A stretch of DNA of 64,000 nucleotides from Reticulitermes speratus (GCA_021186555.1 JAJKFL010000002.1:29676001-29740000); one strand, 5' to 3'. Positions 54,401-58,288 are shown, numbered from the stretch's first letter. Made by a program: numbers and translations. The notes: generated by a model not told the origin, from the letters alone.

Positions 54401-55876
54401 CACAACTTGAGCTTCCCTTCTTTCAAAATAATTTTTAATCTATTTCTTGGATCATTAACATCATGCCTCTACCTGATCTCATCCACATGATTTTCAAATG
54501 AACTTGGTATGCCATTTAAATCACATGCACAAACCAATGTGATTTATCAGACTGTAGAATATCATATAACAAATGACTTGTATGCTAATCTGTATGACAG
54601 AAGAAGGTAGAGAAATGTATGCATAGCACAGCAACTGTTGCACAGACACTTCATTACTGCCTCTACAGTTTTCACTGGTGAAAGCTTACTTTGATAGTCT
54701 CGGATTAATGGCATAAAACCTGTAGGCCAGACCACTGTAGAGGCACAAGAATGAAAGACAAATCTTTGCATGGACCTCAAAAACAAAATTCCATAAATCC
54801 AGTCCAACAGTTCTTAATTTATAATGTGACACAGAAAAAAACCAGTTTGTTGAAGTATCTAAAACACAAAAAGTGTCTTCTGCACTCTATGCATGTTTCA
54901 TTTCCAGAGACAATTTTTATTCACAATACTTTGTCCTCTGAGACATTTACAGCATGTTACACACGAGAGAAATGCATAAACACACATTTGTCTTTATGTA
55001 AGTATCTGTTATTAAGGTCTTATTTTAACCAGAATTGAAATGTGCTGACAAATTTTAGTAAACCTCCCCACAATCCATTTAGCTGTTCTCAAATTGTTAC
55101 ATATGGACAAATTGGCATAGAAAAGACAAGGAGAGATTCATAGGTGCATTTTTGCAACCTTTTGTCACAAACATACCAAAAACTAGACTGACAGAATTGG
55201 TAACAAACATTCTGAACACATCAGGTAATGAAGACCATTCCTTCAGTTTACTGAAGGAAAAATATTCGAGCACCAATACAATTTTTGCAGGACAGGGACA
55301 CAGATCCCTGTAAACATAAAGGAGCATGCAATCACTCACACAGAAGTTACAGGTTAAAGTACATATTACAGACAAGAAAAAAACAGTGTCAGTTTCCACT
55401 ACAAGCACAGCTGTTTTAGGATTCATAACTTGTGGATTTTCTTGACAGAATTTAATGTATCAAGCACTGGGAATGGGCATGCATATTTCAGAATATCCTC
55501 AGTATTTGAACTGAACTTCCGACAACAGCGGTGGCCACTGATTTTCAGTACTGTGAAATTTTTCCACATTTAGTTTCATCTACACTTAATTTTGAACCAA
55601 ATGCACTATTATATAAGAGTAGAAAAATATAACTATGGAAACAGTTCAACTGAATATGTATATATAGTAAGAATTCCACATACACATCACACACATTTTG
55701 AATTGGCACAAGTTTCTACTTACTTGAGCCAATTTCTTATTTTGGAATTGAAGAACTTTCATGTCCATCTCTTCTAAGGTTGATATAGGTCCAATCCGTA
55801 TGGGTTCAAACTGTACTTTTTTGATAGGTGGCTGTCCACTTGTGTTGCCATCTCCTTCTGCTGGTCGTTTTGCCAT
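7800..55876 (-). CDS. Bre1: Bre1-like (RNF20/RNF40) E3 ubiquitin-protein ligase, complete 16-exon coding region
   Basis: This is the Bre1/RNF20/RNF40 ligase, which in studied eukaryotes acts in the nucleus with an E2 (Rad6/UBE2A-B) to monoubiquitinate histone H2B and so affects H3 methylation and transcription elongation. I assembled it from 16 segments bounded by GT-AG sites. The segment lengths (153, 187, 189, 122, 228, 126, 174, 258, 186, 197, 154, 114, 192, 193, 95, 282 nt) sum to 2850 nt with matching phases, giving 949 residues; human RNF20 is about 975. The protein is mostly coiled coil, with charged low-complexity stretches near residues 500-600, and ends in a RING finger (C895, C898, C910, H912, C915, C918, C930, C933). 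The start ATG at 55876 sits in a CACCATGG context. The gene spans 48 kb, almost all of it transposon-rich intron. The 5' UTR continues upstream through another intron. Confidence 0.97.
8082..9680 (-). other. Bre1: Bre1 intron 15
   Basis: GT-AG intron of 1.6 kb. I see no recognised element or frame in it. Confidence 0.85.
9681..9775 (-). CDS. Bre1: Bre1 coding exon 15 (aa 825-856)
   Basis: Acceptor TTTATTGCAG, donor GTAAAA, length 95 nt. Two bases complete a Glu codon, then 31 codons follow ([20 protein letters not shown] and [11 protein letters not shown]). The exon is too short to stand out as a frame; the phases of exons 14 and 16 require it. The residues fit the linker coiled coil. Confidence 0.9.
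10193..10385 (-). CDS. Bre1: Bre1 coding exon 14 (aa 761-824)
   Basis: Acceptor ACACATCAG, donor GTAAGA, length 193 nt, leaving phase 1. It encodes [14 protein letters not shown] and [20 protein letters not shown], matching the RNF20 segment before the C-terminal linker. Confidence 0.95.
10386..11382 (-). other. Bre1: Bre1 intron 13
   Basis: GT-AG intron of about 1 kb, AT-rich, with a pyrimidine-rich stretch near 11040-11170. No element recognised. Confidence 0.85.
11383..11574 (-). CDS. Bre1: Bre1 coding exon 13 (aa 697-760)
   Basis: Acceptor ATTTTAG, donor GTACAA, length 192 nt, phase 0. It encodes [20 protein letters not shown] and [19 protein letters not shown], highly conserved in the family. 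It lies 18 kb from exon 12. Confidence 0.95.
13370..13745. repeat. Pair of inverted repeat copies, about 75-110 bp each
   Basis: The left copy (about 13370-13478, reversed) and right copy (about 13632-13745) share TTCCAACTTATNGCACACTT, the string GAAACATGTT and TTTGTGTATA. The right copy has a longer middle, CTGAAGATGGCGACATATG, that the left copy lacks. About 150 bp lie between them. It is probably a fold-back or a tail-to-tail pair of one repeat family. Confidence 0.6.
14458..14984. mobile_element. TTAA-type (piggyBac-like) MITE
   Basis: TTAA at 14454-14457 and 14985-14988 flank ends CTCTTTGGTG (left) and CTCTTTGATG (right, reversed). There is no transposase. TTAA targets plus short ends match piggyBac-type non-autonomous elements. 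A C or T run and a GGCGCC-like stretch lie inside. It lies in Bre1 intron 12. Confidence 0.6.
15100..16035. mobile_element. Non-autonomous pogo-type element
   Basis: Ends CAGTCAACCACCATTATAGC (15100-15119) and, reversed, CAGTCAGCCCCCGATATAGC (16035-16016), flanked by TA on both sides. A run of 21 C follows the left end (15121-15141). There is no transposase frame. A hammerhead-like string near 15714 suggests another repeat inserted inside. It lies in Bre1 intron 12. Confidence 0.75.
15121..15141. repeat. Homopolymer C run
   Basis: 21 consecutive C immediately inside the left end of the element at 15100-16035. The end sequence itself is C-rich (CCCCC on the right end), so the tract may have expanded from it. 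Confidence 0.9.
16574..17413 (-). mobile_element. Pogo/Tigger-type remnant with transposase C-terminus
   Basis: Ends CAGTCATCTCCC (16574) and, reversed, CAGTCATCCCCT (17413). TA is on the left; the right flank has CA. On the minus strand, 17270-16800 reads [18 protein letters not shown] and [12 protein letters not shown] in order, resembling the acidic C-terminal part of Tigger transposases. A hairpin mini-element is inserted inside it at 16834-16927. It lies in Bre1 intron 12. Confidence 0.65.
16834..16927 (+). mobile_element. Hairpin mini-element, copy A, with 13-bp direct repeats
   Basis: The insert has a 25-bp perfect stem (16834-16858 and 16871-16895), a 12-nt loop AGCGACGCCACG and a 32-nt tail starting CATCAACATCG. 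Flanking DNA adds 3 bp to the stem. The 13-bp string ATCATCTCCCATG occurs on both sides (16821-16833, 16928-16940), which looks like a target-site duplication. It has no terminal inverted repeats and no A-tail. Type unknown. Confidence 0.75.
22437..24644 (-). mobile_element. piggyBac element with both termini
   Basis: TTAA at 22433-22436 and 24645-24648 flank matching ends, CACATTCACTGCCA on the left and CACATTCACTCCCA on the right (reverse complement). TTAA target duplication plus a piggyBac transposase between them identifies the superfamily. Length 2208 bp. It lies in Bre1 intron 12, sense to the gene. Confidence 0.9.
22580..24297 (-). pseudogene. piggyBac transposase pseudogene
   Basis: Pieces in order on the minus strand: acidic N-terminus from ATG 24297 ([30 protein letters not shown]), a piece 24035-23805 ([19 protein letters not shown]), a piece 23659-23390 ([19 protein letters not shown], carrying the first catalytic Asp), a piece 23421-22978 ([20 protein letters not shown] through [16 protein letters not shown]), and a C-terminal cysteine-rich domain 22795-22583 ([19 protein letters not shown]). 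At the second catalytic position DN is replaced by NN. Frameshifts separate the pieces. The enzyme is dead. Confidence 0.88.
26485..26720. repeat. Second copy of the CCTTTAA MITE family
   Basis: Begins TTTAACCCTATGACAG and contains AATTTTAGCACA, GAACAAAAGAAGATAACACA and CAGCATTTTGTGGAGAAA, in the same order and spacing as 29036-29264. The right end is diverged, so its boundary is approximate. Confidence 0.5.
27288..27485 (+). repeat. tRNA-derived SINE candidate
   Basis: The head contains TGGCTTAGGTGG, close to the RNA polymerase III A box, and 47 bp further GGGTTTGCTCCC, close to a B box. The body GTGGACAAAGTGGCAGTG is repeated at 62660-62790. It lies in Bre1 intron 12. Confidence 0.6.
27540..27606 (-). 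repeat. tRNA-like fragment
   Basis: On the minus strand GCTAGCTCAGTTGTAGAG is the D-arm/A-box sequence typical of tRNAs. About 40 bases further CATTCAGTTCCCCC is a poor T-arm. A proper acceptor stem does not form. It is a tRNA pseudogene or SINE head rather than a working tRNA. Confidence 0.5.
29036..29264. mobile_element. Short TTAA-type MITE (CCTTTAA ends)
   Basis: TTAA at 29032-29035 and 29265-29268 with ends CCTTTAAACAACC and, reversed, CCTTTAATGACC. Length 229 bp. The interior shares GAATTTTAGCA and ACAGCATTTTGTGGA with the copy at 26485-26720. Confidence 0.65.
29601..29714 (-). CDS. Bre1: Bre1 coding exon 12 (aa 659-696)
   Basis: Acceptor TTTCCTCAG, donor GTAGAT, length 114 nt, phase 0. 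It encodes [20 protein letters not shown] and further coiled coil to ASQKQ, matching RNF20 KKMADEDALRKIR. Confidence 0.93.
30462..30615 (-). CDS. Bre1: Bre1 coding exon 11 (aa 607-658)
   Basis: Acceptor TGCACATACAG, donor GTGCCA, length 154 nt. One base completes the split Lys codon. It encodes [13 protein letters not shown] and [20 protein letters not shown], near-identical to the family block. Confidence 0.95.
30728..31566 (+). mobile_element. Internally deleted pogo-type element with TAAGAAGTC repeats
   Basis: The 20-bp ends (30728-30747, 31547-31566) start CAGTAGAACCC, match at 18 of 20 positions and are flanked by TA. Subterminal DNA on both sides repeats a unit like ATAAGAAGTCTTCCC at about 20-bp spacing (for example near 30742, 30757, 30876, 31492, 31513). 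The interior holds the N-terminal end of a transposase gene with a possible 5' intron (GTAAGT donor near 31172, acceptor ending 31311). It lies in Bre1 intron 10. Confidence 0.88.
31317..31514 (+). pseudogene. Truncated pogo transposase: N-terminal HTH only
   Basis: 65 codons from ATG 31317: [20 protein letters not shown] through [12 protein letters not shown] is a CENP-B/Psq helix-turn-helix. After GKK the frame runs straight into the right subterminal repeat region, so the catalytic core has been deleted. A short DNA-binding peptide could still be produced. Confidence 0.8.
32800..32996 (-). CDS. Bre1: Bre1 coding exon 10 (aa 542-606)
   Basis: Acceptor CTGTTCCAG, donor GTAAGT, length 197 nt, leaving phase 2. 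It is a Lys/Glu-rich region ([20 protein letters not shown]) like the RNF20 REKEREREKEK segment, then returns to coiled coil at [10 protein letters not shown]. Confidence 0.92.
33325..33377. repeat. (CA)n then (TA)n microsatellites
   Basis: About 11 CA units (33328-33349) followed after 8 bases by about 9 TA units. It lies in Bre1 intron 9. Confidence 0.9.
33897..34082 (-). CDS. Bre1: Bre1 coding exon 9 (aa 480-541)
   Basis: Acceptor GATACTTTTCAG, donor GTTAGC, length 186 nt, phase 0. It is acidic and low in complexity ([22 protein letters not shown]), corresponding to the variable hydrophilic region of RNF20. Homology is weak, so the assignment rests on phase, splice sites and composition. 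Confidence 0.85.
34477..36018 (-). pseudogene. Tigger/pogo transposase interrupted by one in-frame stop
   Basis: From ATG 36018 the frame runs 514 codons to the stop at 34477, broken only by a TAG at 35484-35482. N-terminal: a CENP-B/Psq-type helix-turn-helix ([20 protein letters not shown] through [10 protein letters not shown]), then a CENP-B-type second DNA-binding domain ([29 protein letters not shown]). The DDE core shows [16 protein letters not shown] and QPLDL, with 31 residues between the last two Asp. The stop falls just after ADETGLF, between the first catalytic Asp and the rest, so it abolishes activity unless read through. The C-terminal tail is acidic. The C-terminal part alone forms a 333-codon frame if a non-ATG start is allowed. 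Confidence 0.92.
36353..36412. repeat. A26 run followed by (TA)17
   Basis: Simple repeat inside the Tigger element, between its right end and the transposase start. It may be a secondary insertion or an expansion. Confidence 0.9.
37058..37315 (-). CDS. Bre1: Bre1 coding exon 8 (aa 394-479)
   Basis: Acceptor TTCCTTCAG, donor GTAACA, length 258 nt, phase 0. It encodes [20 protein letters not shown] and [20 protein letters not shown], the most conserved part of the central coiled coil in this family. The frame runs on past the donor into intron sequence to an in-frame stop, but the donor matches the family boundary after [13 protein letters not shown]. Confidence 0.95.
37878..39208 (+). mobile_element. 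Mariner transposon, full length with matching TIRs
   Basis: Terminal inverted repeats of about 28 bp (37878-37905 and 39181-39208, starting CGAGG and sharing CAAAAAGTATCCGAC) with three mismatches. TA lies on both sides, as expected for a mariner target duplication. The 1331-bp element carries one long transposase frame and lies in Bre1 intron 7, antisense to the gene. High TIR identity and an open frame suggest a young copy. Confidence 0.93.
38082..39137 (+). CDS. Mariner transposase, intact frame (351 aa)
   Basis: A cut-and-paste transposase for the surrounding element. The N-terminal helix-turn-helix region covers roughly residues 1-110. The catalytic triad is visible as [19 protein letters not shown] and [11 protein letters not shown]. 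The last two aspartates are separated by 34 residues, which is the mariner DD34D signature. Length is normal for mariner (about 345-355) and there is no internal stop or frameshift. It differs clearly from the two other mariners in the window and belongs to another lineage of the irritans-like group. Composition is more GC-rich than the surroundings, consistent with recent arrival. Confidence 0.92.
   Translation: MTECLEQRYCIKFCQKLGDTQAETIRKIQQAFGDDAMGVTQIKEWFNRFKDSRMSADSDQRSGRPSTSRNADVIDKVRTLIMEIRHLTVREIADEVGISRGSANTILTEDVGMRRVAAKFVPKLLSPEQQQLHLEVTQDMLECANRDPEFLKTVITGDESCVYGYDPETKVQSSQWKHPTSPRPKKARHVRSNVKVILTVFFDYRGVVHHEYAPLGQNVNKEYYQEVLRHLRDAVRRKRPELWDARNWQLHHDNAPAHSSHLIQGFLAKHGIPQVRQAPYSPDMAPCDFWLFPRLKTPLKGSRFDSREDIIQNATAQLHTIPKQAFQNCFQRWKDRWAKCVESQGAYFEGD
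39350..39850 (-). pseudogene. Mariner transposase relic, C-terminal half
   Basis: On the minus strand the frame contains [34 protein letters not shown] and, in another frame further on, [17 protein letters not shown] and QQPKEFF. These are in the order seen in mariner transposases around and after the second catalytic Asp. Frameshifts and stops interrupt it. It lies next to the intact mariner but belongs to a different lineage. Confidence 0.65.
41268..41441 (-). CDS. Bre1: Bre1 coding exon 7 (aa 336-393)
   Basis: Acceptor TTCCCAACAG, donor GTATGA, length 174 nt, phase 0 on both sides. It contains the strongly conserved [20 protein letters not shown] block, close to identical in vertebrate RNF20. 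Confidence 0.95.
41505..41815 (-). repeat. LINE 3' end, copy 2
   Basis: On the minus strand, fragments read [25 protein letters not shown] and, at the end, CAGGAAAGGGACCAGTGGTG, the DNA of the QDRDQW-type motif. It is a longer 3' fragment of the same retrotransposon family as 6345-6520. Several stops are present. It sits 60 bp from Bre1 exon 7. Confidence 0.6.
41866..42055 (+). repeat. LINE 3' end, copy 3
   Basis: Shares ACAGGGACCAGTGGCAGTCT and GAACACTGTAATGAACCT with the other copies. It is opposite in orientation to the neighbouring copy 2, so the pair forms an imperfect inverted repeat. Confidence 0.6.
42095..42877 (-). mobile_element. Internally deleted pogo-like element (CCGTATATTC ends)
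   Basis: 23-bp identical ends (42095-42117, 42855-42877; CCGTATATTCTCAAATCTAA and three more bases) flanked by TA. Length 783 bp. Subterminal DNA repeats the string GGATTAGATT. One short frame is inside. It lies in Bre1 intron 6. Confidence 0.9.
42273..42593 (-). CDS. Psq/Brinker-type DNA-binding domain fused to acidic tail, from deleted transposase
   Basis: Open frame of 106 codons. Residues about 20-66 ([20 protein letters not shown] through [20 protein letters not shown]) are a helix-turn-helix of the kind found at the N-terminus of POGK-like pogo transposases (BrkDBD). The rest is acidic ([30 protein letters not shown]), like the C-terminal end of such transposases. The catalytic domain between them is gone. 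The frame starts about 20 residues before the domain and may use an internal ATG ([10 protein letters not shown]). Such a protein could bind element ends without cutting. Confidence 0.75.
   Translation of the reverse strand: MGGACSNLSCTVVMEEGRLKSKRLSYTAKFKREVIRCTEENGNRKAAAVFGVDESNVRLWRKHKAAISGSEDDIVWEDDVEDKDDSDWVESTDNDSVMSDDGESDE
43547..43672 (-). CDS. Bre1: Bre1 coding exon 6 (aa 294-335)
   Basis: Acceptor TTTCTTAG, donor GTGAGT, length 126 nt, phase 0 on both sides. It has no internal ATG-led long frame and is easily missed. It encodes [20 protein letters not shown] and further coiled coil to KLKMD, matching the RNF20 LAQNRLCELEKL region. It is needed to join exons 5 and 7. Confidence 0.92.
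43949..44985 (+). pseudogene. Old mariner transposase relic (mellifera-like)
   Basis: The left end (near 43957) reads CAGTCAGAATGTAATGCCTC, resembling mariner ends. Around 44450 there is a DETWVHH motif, around 44740 an ARPHTS motif, and at 44799-44860 the frame reads [20 protein letters not shown]. Many stops and frameshifts separate these, so it is an old relic. A palindromic element begins at 44978 and no right end is visible. It lies in Bre1 intron 5. Confidence 0.75.
44978..45199. repeat. Large palindrome of 222 bp (fold-back element)
   Basis: The left arm 44978-45083 and right arm 45089-45199 are reverse complements over their whole length, with a 5-nt centre AGGAA. Arms include AAATGCACTCTTATTATTAT at the outside and CCCTGTAAACCAGTCCAAC near the centre. 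The main differences are slippage in the (ATT)n run. It sits at the damaged right side of a mariner relic. No clear target duplication is visible. Confidence 0.8.
45240..45421 (+). repeat. LINE 3' end, copy 4
   Basis: Contains GCAATGAACCTTTGGGTTCC and TTTCTCATGAAGGATTCTGC and ends in AATTAGTTAGTTA, matching the 3' tail of the family. It lies in Bre1 intron 5, just upstream of exon 5 in genomic order. Confidence 0.6.
45451..45678 (-). CDS. Bre1: Bre1 coding exon 5 (aa 218-293)
   Basis: Acceptor TTCAAATAG, donor GTAACT, length 228 nt, phase 0 on both sides. It is a heptad-rich coiled coil ([20 protein letters not shown]) ending in a polar [12 protein letters not shown] segment. Confidence 0.93.
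45970..46091 (-). CDS. Bre1: Bre1 coding exon 4 (aa 177-217)
   Basis: Acceptor TCTTTTGTAG, donor GTACAT after AAG, length 122 nt. Two bases complete the split Asp codon, followed by 40 codons. It encodes an [20 protein letters not shown] segment equivalent to the RNF20 EKHRTMS region. Confidence 0.92.
46480..46805. repeat. GC-rich segment, probably an interspersed repeat
   Basis: This 325-bp stretch is much richer in CpG than the surrounding intron (CCCGGGGTGGGCC, CCGACGG, CCCGAAGG). It lies next to a LINE fragment and has no convincing frame. The abrupt composition change suggests inserted DNA, but I cannot name the family. Confidence 0.4.
46862..47202 (+). mobile_element. LINE 3' fragment (endonuclease-reverse transcriptase C-terminus)
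   Basis: Translated with one frame change near 47020, it reads [36 protein letters not shown], then [20 protein letters not shown] and [19 protein letters not shown]. This is the pattern (WIGH, IEG, DLKE, ALD) typical of the C-terminus of RTE-like or related non-LTR retrotransposons. It lies in Bre1 intron 3. Confidence 0.7.
47411..48784 (-). mobile_element. Mariner transposon (HsMar2-like), inactivated
   Basis: Inverted ends at 47411-47440 and 48755-48784 begin CGAGGTGCTACCCAAAAGTT and are nearly identical. TA lies at 47409-47410 and 48785-48786. The element is 1374 bp, about 45-50 bp longer than its sibling at 53056-54373 because of a G-rich insertion near 47931-47990. It lies in Bre1 intron 3, sense to the gene. 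Confidence 0.93.
47474..48580 (-). CDS. Mariner transposase with lost catalytic Asp and internal low-complexity insert
   Basis: Open frame of 368 residues. The first two catalytic positions are present ([19 protein letters not shown]), but the third is changed: [14 protein letters not shown] has Val where the family has Asp. After KSMLI there is an insert of about 15-17 residues rich in Val and Gly ([16 protein letters not shown]), coded by a GTT/GGT/GGG repeat tract. It kept its length in frame but replaced the conserved core strand. The frame is open, yet the enzyme should be catalytically dead. N-terminal [17 protein letters not shown] is normal. Confidence 0.9.
   Translation of the reverse strand: MADFKEQIMCIKFCFKLKKTAVETHRMLVEAFGDNAMSQSKTFLWYKCFKDGRTSVDDDERSGRPSTSTTLENIAKVQEAMVADRRRTIHDVCAIVGISYGSVQRILSDDLNVRRIAAKFVPRLLSNDQNEHRVAVCTELKDEARDDPNFISKVITGDESWVYGYDPKTKQQSSQWKSPNSPRPKKARQVCSNVKSMLIRVVIVVVGGGFLWGGGGDIQGIVHKEFVPPGQTVNGKFYCEVLKRLRESIRLKRPEKWENNSWVLHHDNTPAHTSLVAQQFLASKNTTVIPHPPYSPDFAPCVFFLFPKMKFRLKGRRFDTIEEIQAESQEVLKTLTLEDFQGCMESWKKCWDRCIHAQGDYFEGDGGN
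49479..51109. mobile_element. Possible pogo-type element, weakly supported
   Basis: CAGTGAAACTCTCTGAAAAC at 49479 and, reversed, CAGTGAAACTTGCCTAAAAC ending at 51109, both next to TA, could be the ends of one 1.6-kb element. There is no transposase frame between them. They could also be two unrelated ends. Confidence 0.35.
51549..51737 (-). CDS. Bre1: Bre1 coding exon 3 (aa 114-176)
   Basis: Acceptor TTGTTTACAG, donor GTTATT, length 189 nt, phase 1 on both sides. It encodes [19 protein letters not shown] and [20 protein letters not shown], matching the RNF20 block with the SFLA and SSRRAVSQI motifs. The donor GTTATT is weaker than the others, but the phases of exons 3 and 4 agree with it. 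Confidence 0.93.
52207..52393 (-). CDS. Bre1: Bre1 coding exon 2 (aa 52-113)
   Basis: Acceptor TTTTCTTCAG, donor GTATGT, length 187 nt, leaving phase 1. It encodes the conserved stretch [17 protein letters not shown] followed by [14 protein letters not shown], a hallmark of Bre1/RNF20 proteins and part of the N-terminal coiled-coil region. Confidence 0.95.
53056..54373 (-). mobile_element. Mariner transposon (HsMar2-like), degenerate copy
   Basis: Ends at 53056 and 54373 match the element at 47411-48784 (CGAGGTGCTATCCAAAAGTT on the left; the right end has CGAGG changed to TGAGG). TA at 53054-53055 and 54374-54375. It lies in Bre1 intron 1, sense to the gene. Confidence 0.9.
53118..54180 (-). 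pseudogene. Mariner transposase pseudogene
   Basis: Three separate pieces in transposase order: the N-terminal part from about 54180 to 53788 ([10 protein letters not shown] through [12 protein letters not shown], then a stop), the central part 53760-53428 ([25 protein letters not shown]), and the C-terminal part 53300-53118 ([20 protein letters not shown] through [10 protein letters not shown]). Frame changes separate the central and C-terminal pieces, and the YSPD region around 53340 is damaged by a stop. It cannot encode a working enzyme. Confidence 0.9.
54374..55723 (-). other. Bre1: Distal part of Bre1 intron 1
   Basis: AT-rich intron between the mariner copy and exon 1. No recognised element or coding sequence. 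Confidence 0.7.
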
Positions 55877-55902
55877 GGTGACCGCATTAAAATAGTTCAA
55901 AT
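55724..55902 (-). CDS. Bre1: Bre1 exon with start codon (coding exon 1, aa 1-51)
   Basis: The exon follows a TTTGCAG acceptor at 55903-55909 and carries 26 nt of 5' UTR before ATG at 55876. The context CACCATGG is a strong initiation context. Coding begins [10 protein letters not shown] and ends KKLAQ at a GTAAGT donor, phase 0. The segment with [16 protein letters not shown] is the conserved Bre1 N-terminal motif that leads into the first coiled coil. The in-frame codons upstream of the ATG contain no other ATG. At least one noncoding first exon must lie upstream. Confidence 0.95.
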
Positions 55903-57699
55903 CTGCAAAGCATTATACAACAATGTTACTATAATGCATCTGAAAGTTCCCACTCACAGAAAACATGGTATTTGTAAAGTCTAAAATAAGAGAAAATGTC
56001 TTTCATAAACATTAATTTTGCACCGAGATGTAAGTAAAGAAAAAGTAACGTTCACCATACAAAATGCCATAAAGGCACAAAGCTGATGTAGAGGTACAGC
56101 TGTACTCATTCACAATCTTGGCACTAGAAGGGGGTGGGTGGTCAATGCCATGCCCCGGCCACGTTACCCCTGGGAAAGACCTGGTACCCATTGTACATGA
56201 GGCTGGGTGGGCTTTGGGGCCAGTCTGGACAGGTATGGAAAATCTCGCCCCCACATGGGTTCAAACCCCAGACTGCCCACTATACCGACTATGCTATCCC
56301 AGCCACATTGAGATGTCAGACTACCATAAATACTCCAGTACTAGCCTCGCTTATTAATATACTGGCCTGATTATAAGGCATGTCTTAAGACTAACATATA
56401 AGATGTACAGAATAATAAACCTGGCATGCTTGAGTGGGTACTACCAGGGCATAGGATGGGGAGATTGAGTCACATGCATGAAGGGAATCTGTGAAGCAAT
56501 GATAGAGGAAAGACAGAAGGGCAATAGATAGACAAAGAAGAAGGGAATGGGAATTGGAAAAAGTCTGTGACATTAATAAAAATATACAGTACACTGGGTC
56601 TCCATCAACTGGGGACTGTATGTAAGCCCAGCACAAGCAATGAACTAGTCTACGCTGGCTCACTTTTATGAGCATGTTCACATGTTCACAGTATACAAAT
56701 TTGTACAGTTCAGCTATATAAAATTCAAATTATACTCACCTAGTACTAAAATGTTATGACACTAAATTATTCCACTCCTATGACTTCTCAAAATGCAGAT
56801 CATTTTTTGATTGATTGAGATCAGTTTGAAAGAAACAGTTTTTATAATTATGTAGTTATATGCATATTAGGCATTGGATGTATGAAATAACTTTGTGCCA
56901 TGTTACACAGTGTCTGTAAATATATATTTATAATTATATGAAGCACTTACTTCAGTTTACAAATGAAATAAGTTTTCTACTTGTAATTATGACATGTTCT
57001 GCATCCTGTGGCTGTGTTGAAAGAAGCATTTATGGAATGTAAATTCTATTCTATTCTAGGCTCTTAGTCCCCATTCAACCCACTAACCATCAGCTACACA
57101 AATCCTTTTCCTGTGTGTCAAAAAAAGACCAGAGCACAAACCCTATCCCCCTCTCTTCCACTTCCTCGTCTCTTTCATTCCAGCATTTTTTCACCATTAT
57201 CCATAATCCTAACAAGTTTGGAGTTTGTGATGTGGGCAGACATATACCAAGAATTATTAAAACCCTGTGACAGTTTCAATTAGGCAACACATTCCCTGCA
57301 TCAAACATCTTGTACAGTAATCACCTCACTGCATGCATAAAGAAAACTAATGCAACTTAAACTAACATAATTTTACTAAAGGCACTTCAAACCAAACCTC
57401 ATTCAGGCTAGGCATGCACTAAACTGTCACTGACCTCACAAGTGTTGATGATTTGCATTATGAACAAGTTCAAAAGATTTACATAAAACAATACCACATG
57501 GGGATGCTTGAAACACATGGTGTCCAACTGTATTTGGTAACAATTGTTTGTATCAAGGTTTGTACTAGTTTGCAAACCCCCACTTCACTAACAGGATGCA
57601 GTAGTTTATGTTAATTCTAGCAACTGTAAATAAAACTACATTCAGCTGCATTACCTATTACATGTTGTTTTCAGAACGTCAATAAGAGGCAATAAATCA
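55903..57699 (-). other. Bre1: Likely 5' UTR intron of Bre1
   Basis: Follows the acceptor of the start-codon exon. It contains the SINE at 56120-56312 and an AG-rich stretch at 56460-56560. No gene recognised. The donor is probably in or near the CpG-richer stretch around 57.8-58.2 kb. Confidence 0.5.
56120..56312 (-). repeat. tRNA-derived SINE with good A and B boxes
   Basis: On the minus strand the head reads GGATAGCATAGTCGGTATAG (A box TAGCATAGTCGG fits the consensus) and then GGGGTTTGAACCC (B box). The body is GC-rich. It lies in the 5' UTR intron of Bre1. A related copy is at 63690-63890. Confidence 0.7.
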
Positions 57700-58154
57700 G
57701 GTCACATGGCATTTCCTGCTATTAGCGGGAAGAACGAATAAAAACTATGCCAGTGCTACAACTTTTGTTTGGTTGGCAATACCGAATATCATATTCAAAA
57801 AAAATCATCAAAGCAAGTTAAATTTACGCCCAATCAAGAATACTTTATAACGGAATCCAAACTAAGGGCACGAAGTCAAACGTATACCTCCATTCCTTTA
57901 CTGTGTTAATTTTTATTACGTTAAAGCAACGAGCTTCATGCTACATAGTCATTAAAACACAACTGTTCCTTTTATTTCAATACATACCAACAACATTAAC
58001 TTTTCAAGCAGTCGGTTCAATTATTTACTTCCCAGTACAGTTACGAATGTTAAGTGCTACCATGACGTTAACAATACAGCCACCTATACGTACACATCTG
58101 CTAAATGTGGCAAGGCTATAGGAATAATTCCCAAGCGCACATCTTTAACCACAA

Positions 58155-58165
58155 CCGCCATCTTG
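58155..58165 (-). promoter_or_regulatory. YY1-type motif in the likely Bre1 promoter
   Basis: On the minus strand this reads CAAGATGGCGG, matching the core AAGATGGCGG that YY1/Pho proteins recognise and that often lies just downstream of transcription starts of housekeeping genes. It points in the direction of Bre1 and sits in a stretch with many CpGs. Whether it marks the Bre1 start is inference. Confidence 0.4.
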
Positions 58166-58184
58166 ACACGTATTATGAACACCG

Positions 58185-58197
58185 GTTTCATGACAAC
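58185..58197. promoter_or_regulatory. Second, imperfect X-box-like site
   Basis: GTTTCATGACAAC equals the neighbouring X-box with one C missing from the left half; the GACAAC half is intact. The two sites are 90 bp apart in the same orientation. Confidence 0.4.
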
Positions 58198-58274
58198 TTC
58201 AACGGCTACTGATTCAGTTTTACTGTTTTGGCAGACCTGCAATTTTATAGCTTCACCAATGAAAAAACGAAGTG

Positions 58275-58288
58275 GTTTCCATGACAAC
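58275..58288. promoter_or_regulatory. RFX-type X-box
   Basis: The 14 bp GTTTCCATGACAAC fit the X-box consensus RYYNYY-WW-RRNRAC at every position. X-boxes bind RFX transcription factors that drive ciliary genes, and the next gene to the right is a tektin. The site is 2.3 kb from the tektin start codon, so an upstream noncoding exon would be needed for it to be promoter-proximal. Confidence 0.6.

Noticed and set aside
55874-55900. Upstream in-frame extension of Bre1 beyond ATG 55876
   Set aside because: The extension starts at TTG, not ATG, and CACCATGG at 55876 is the better start.
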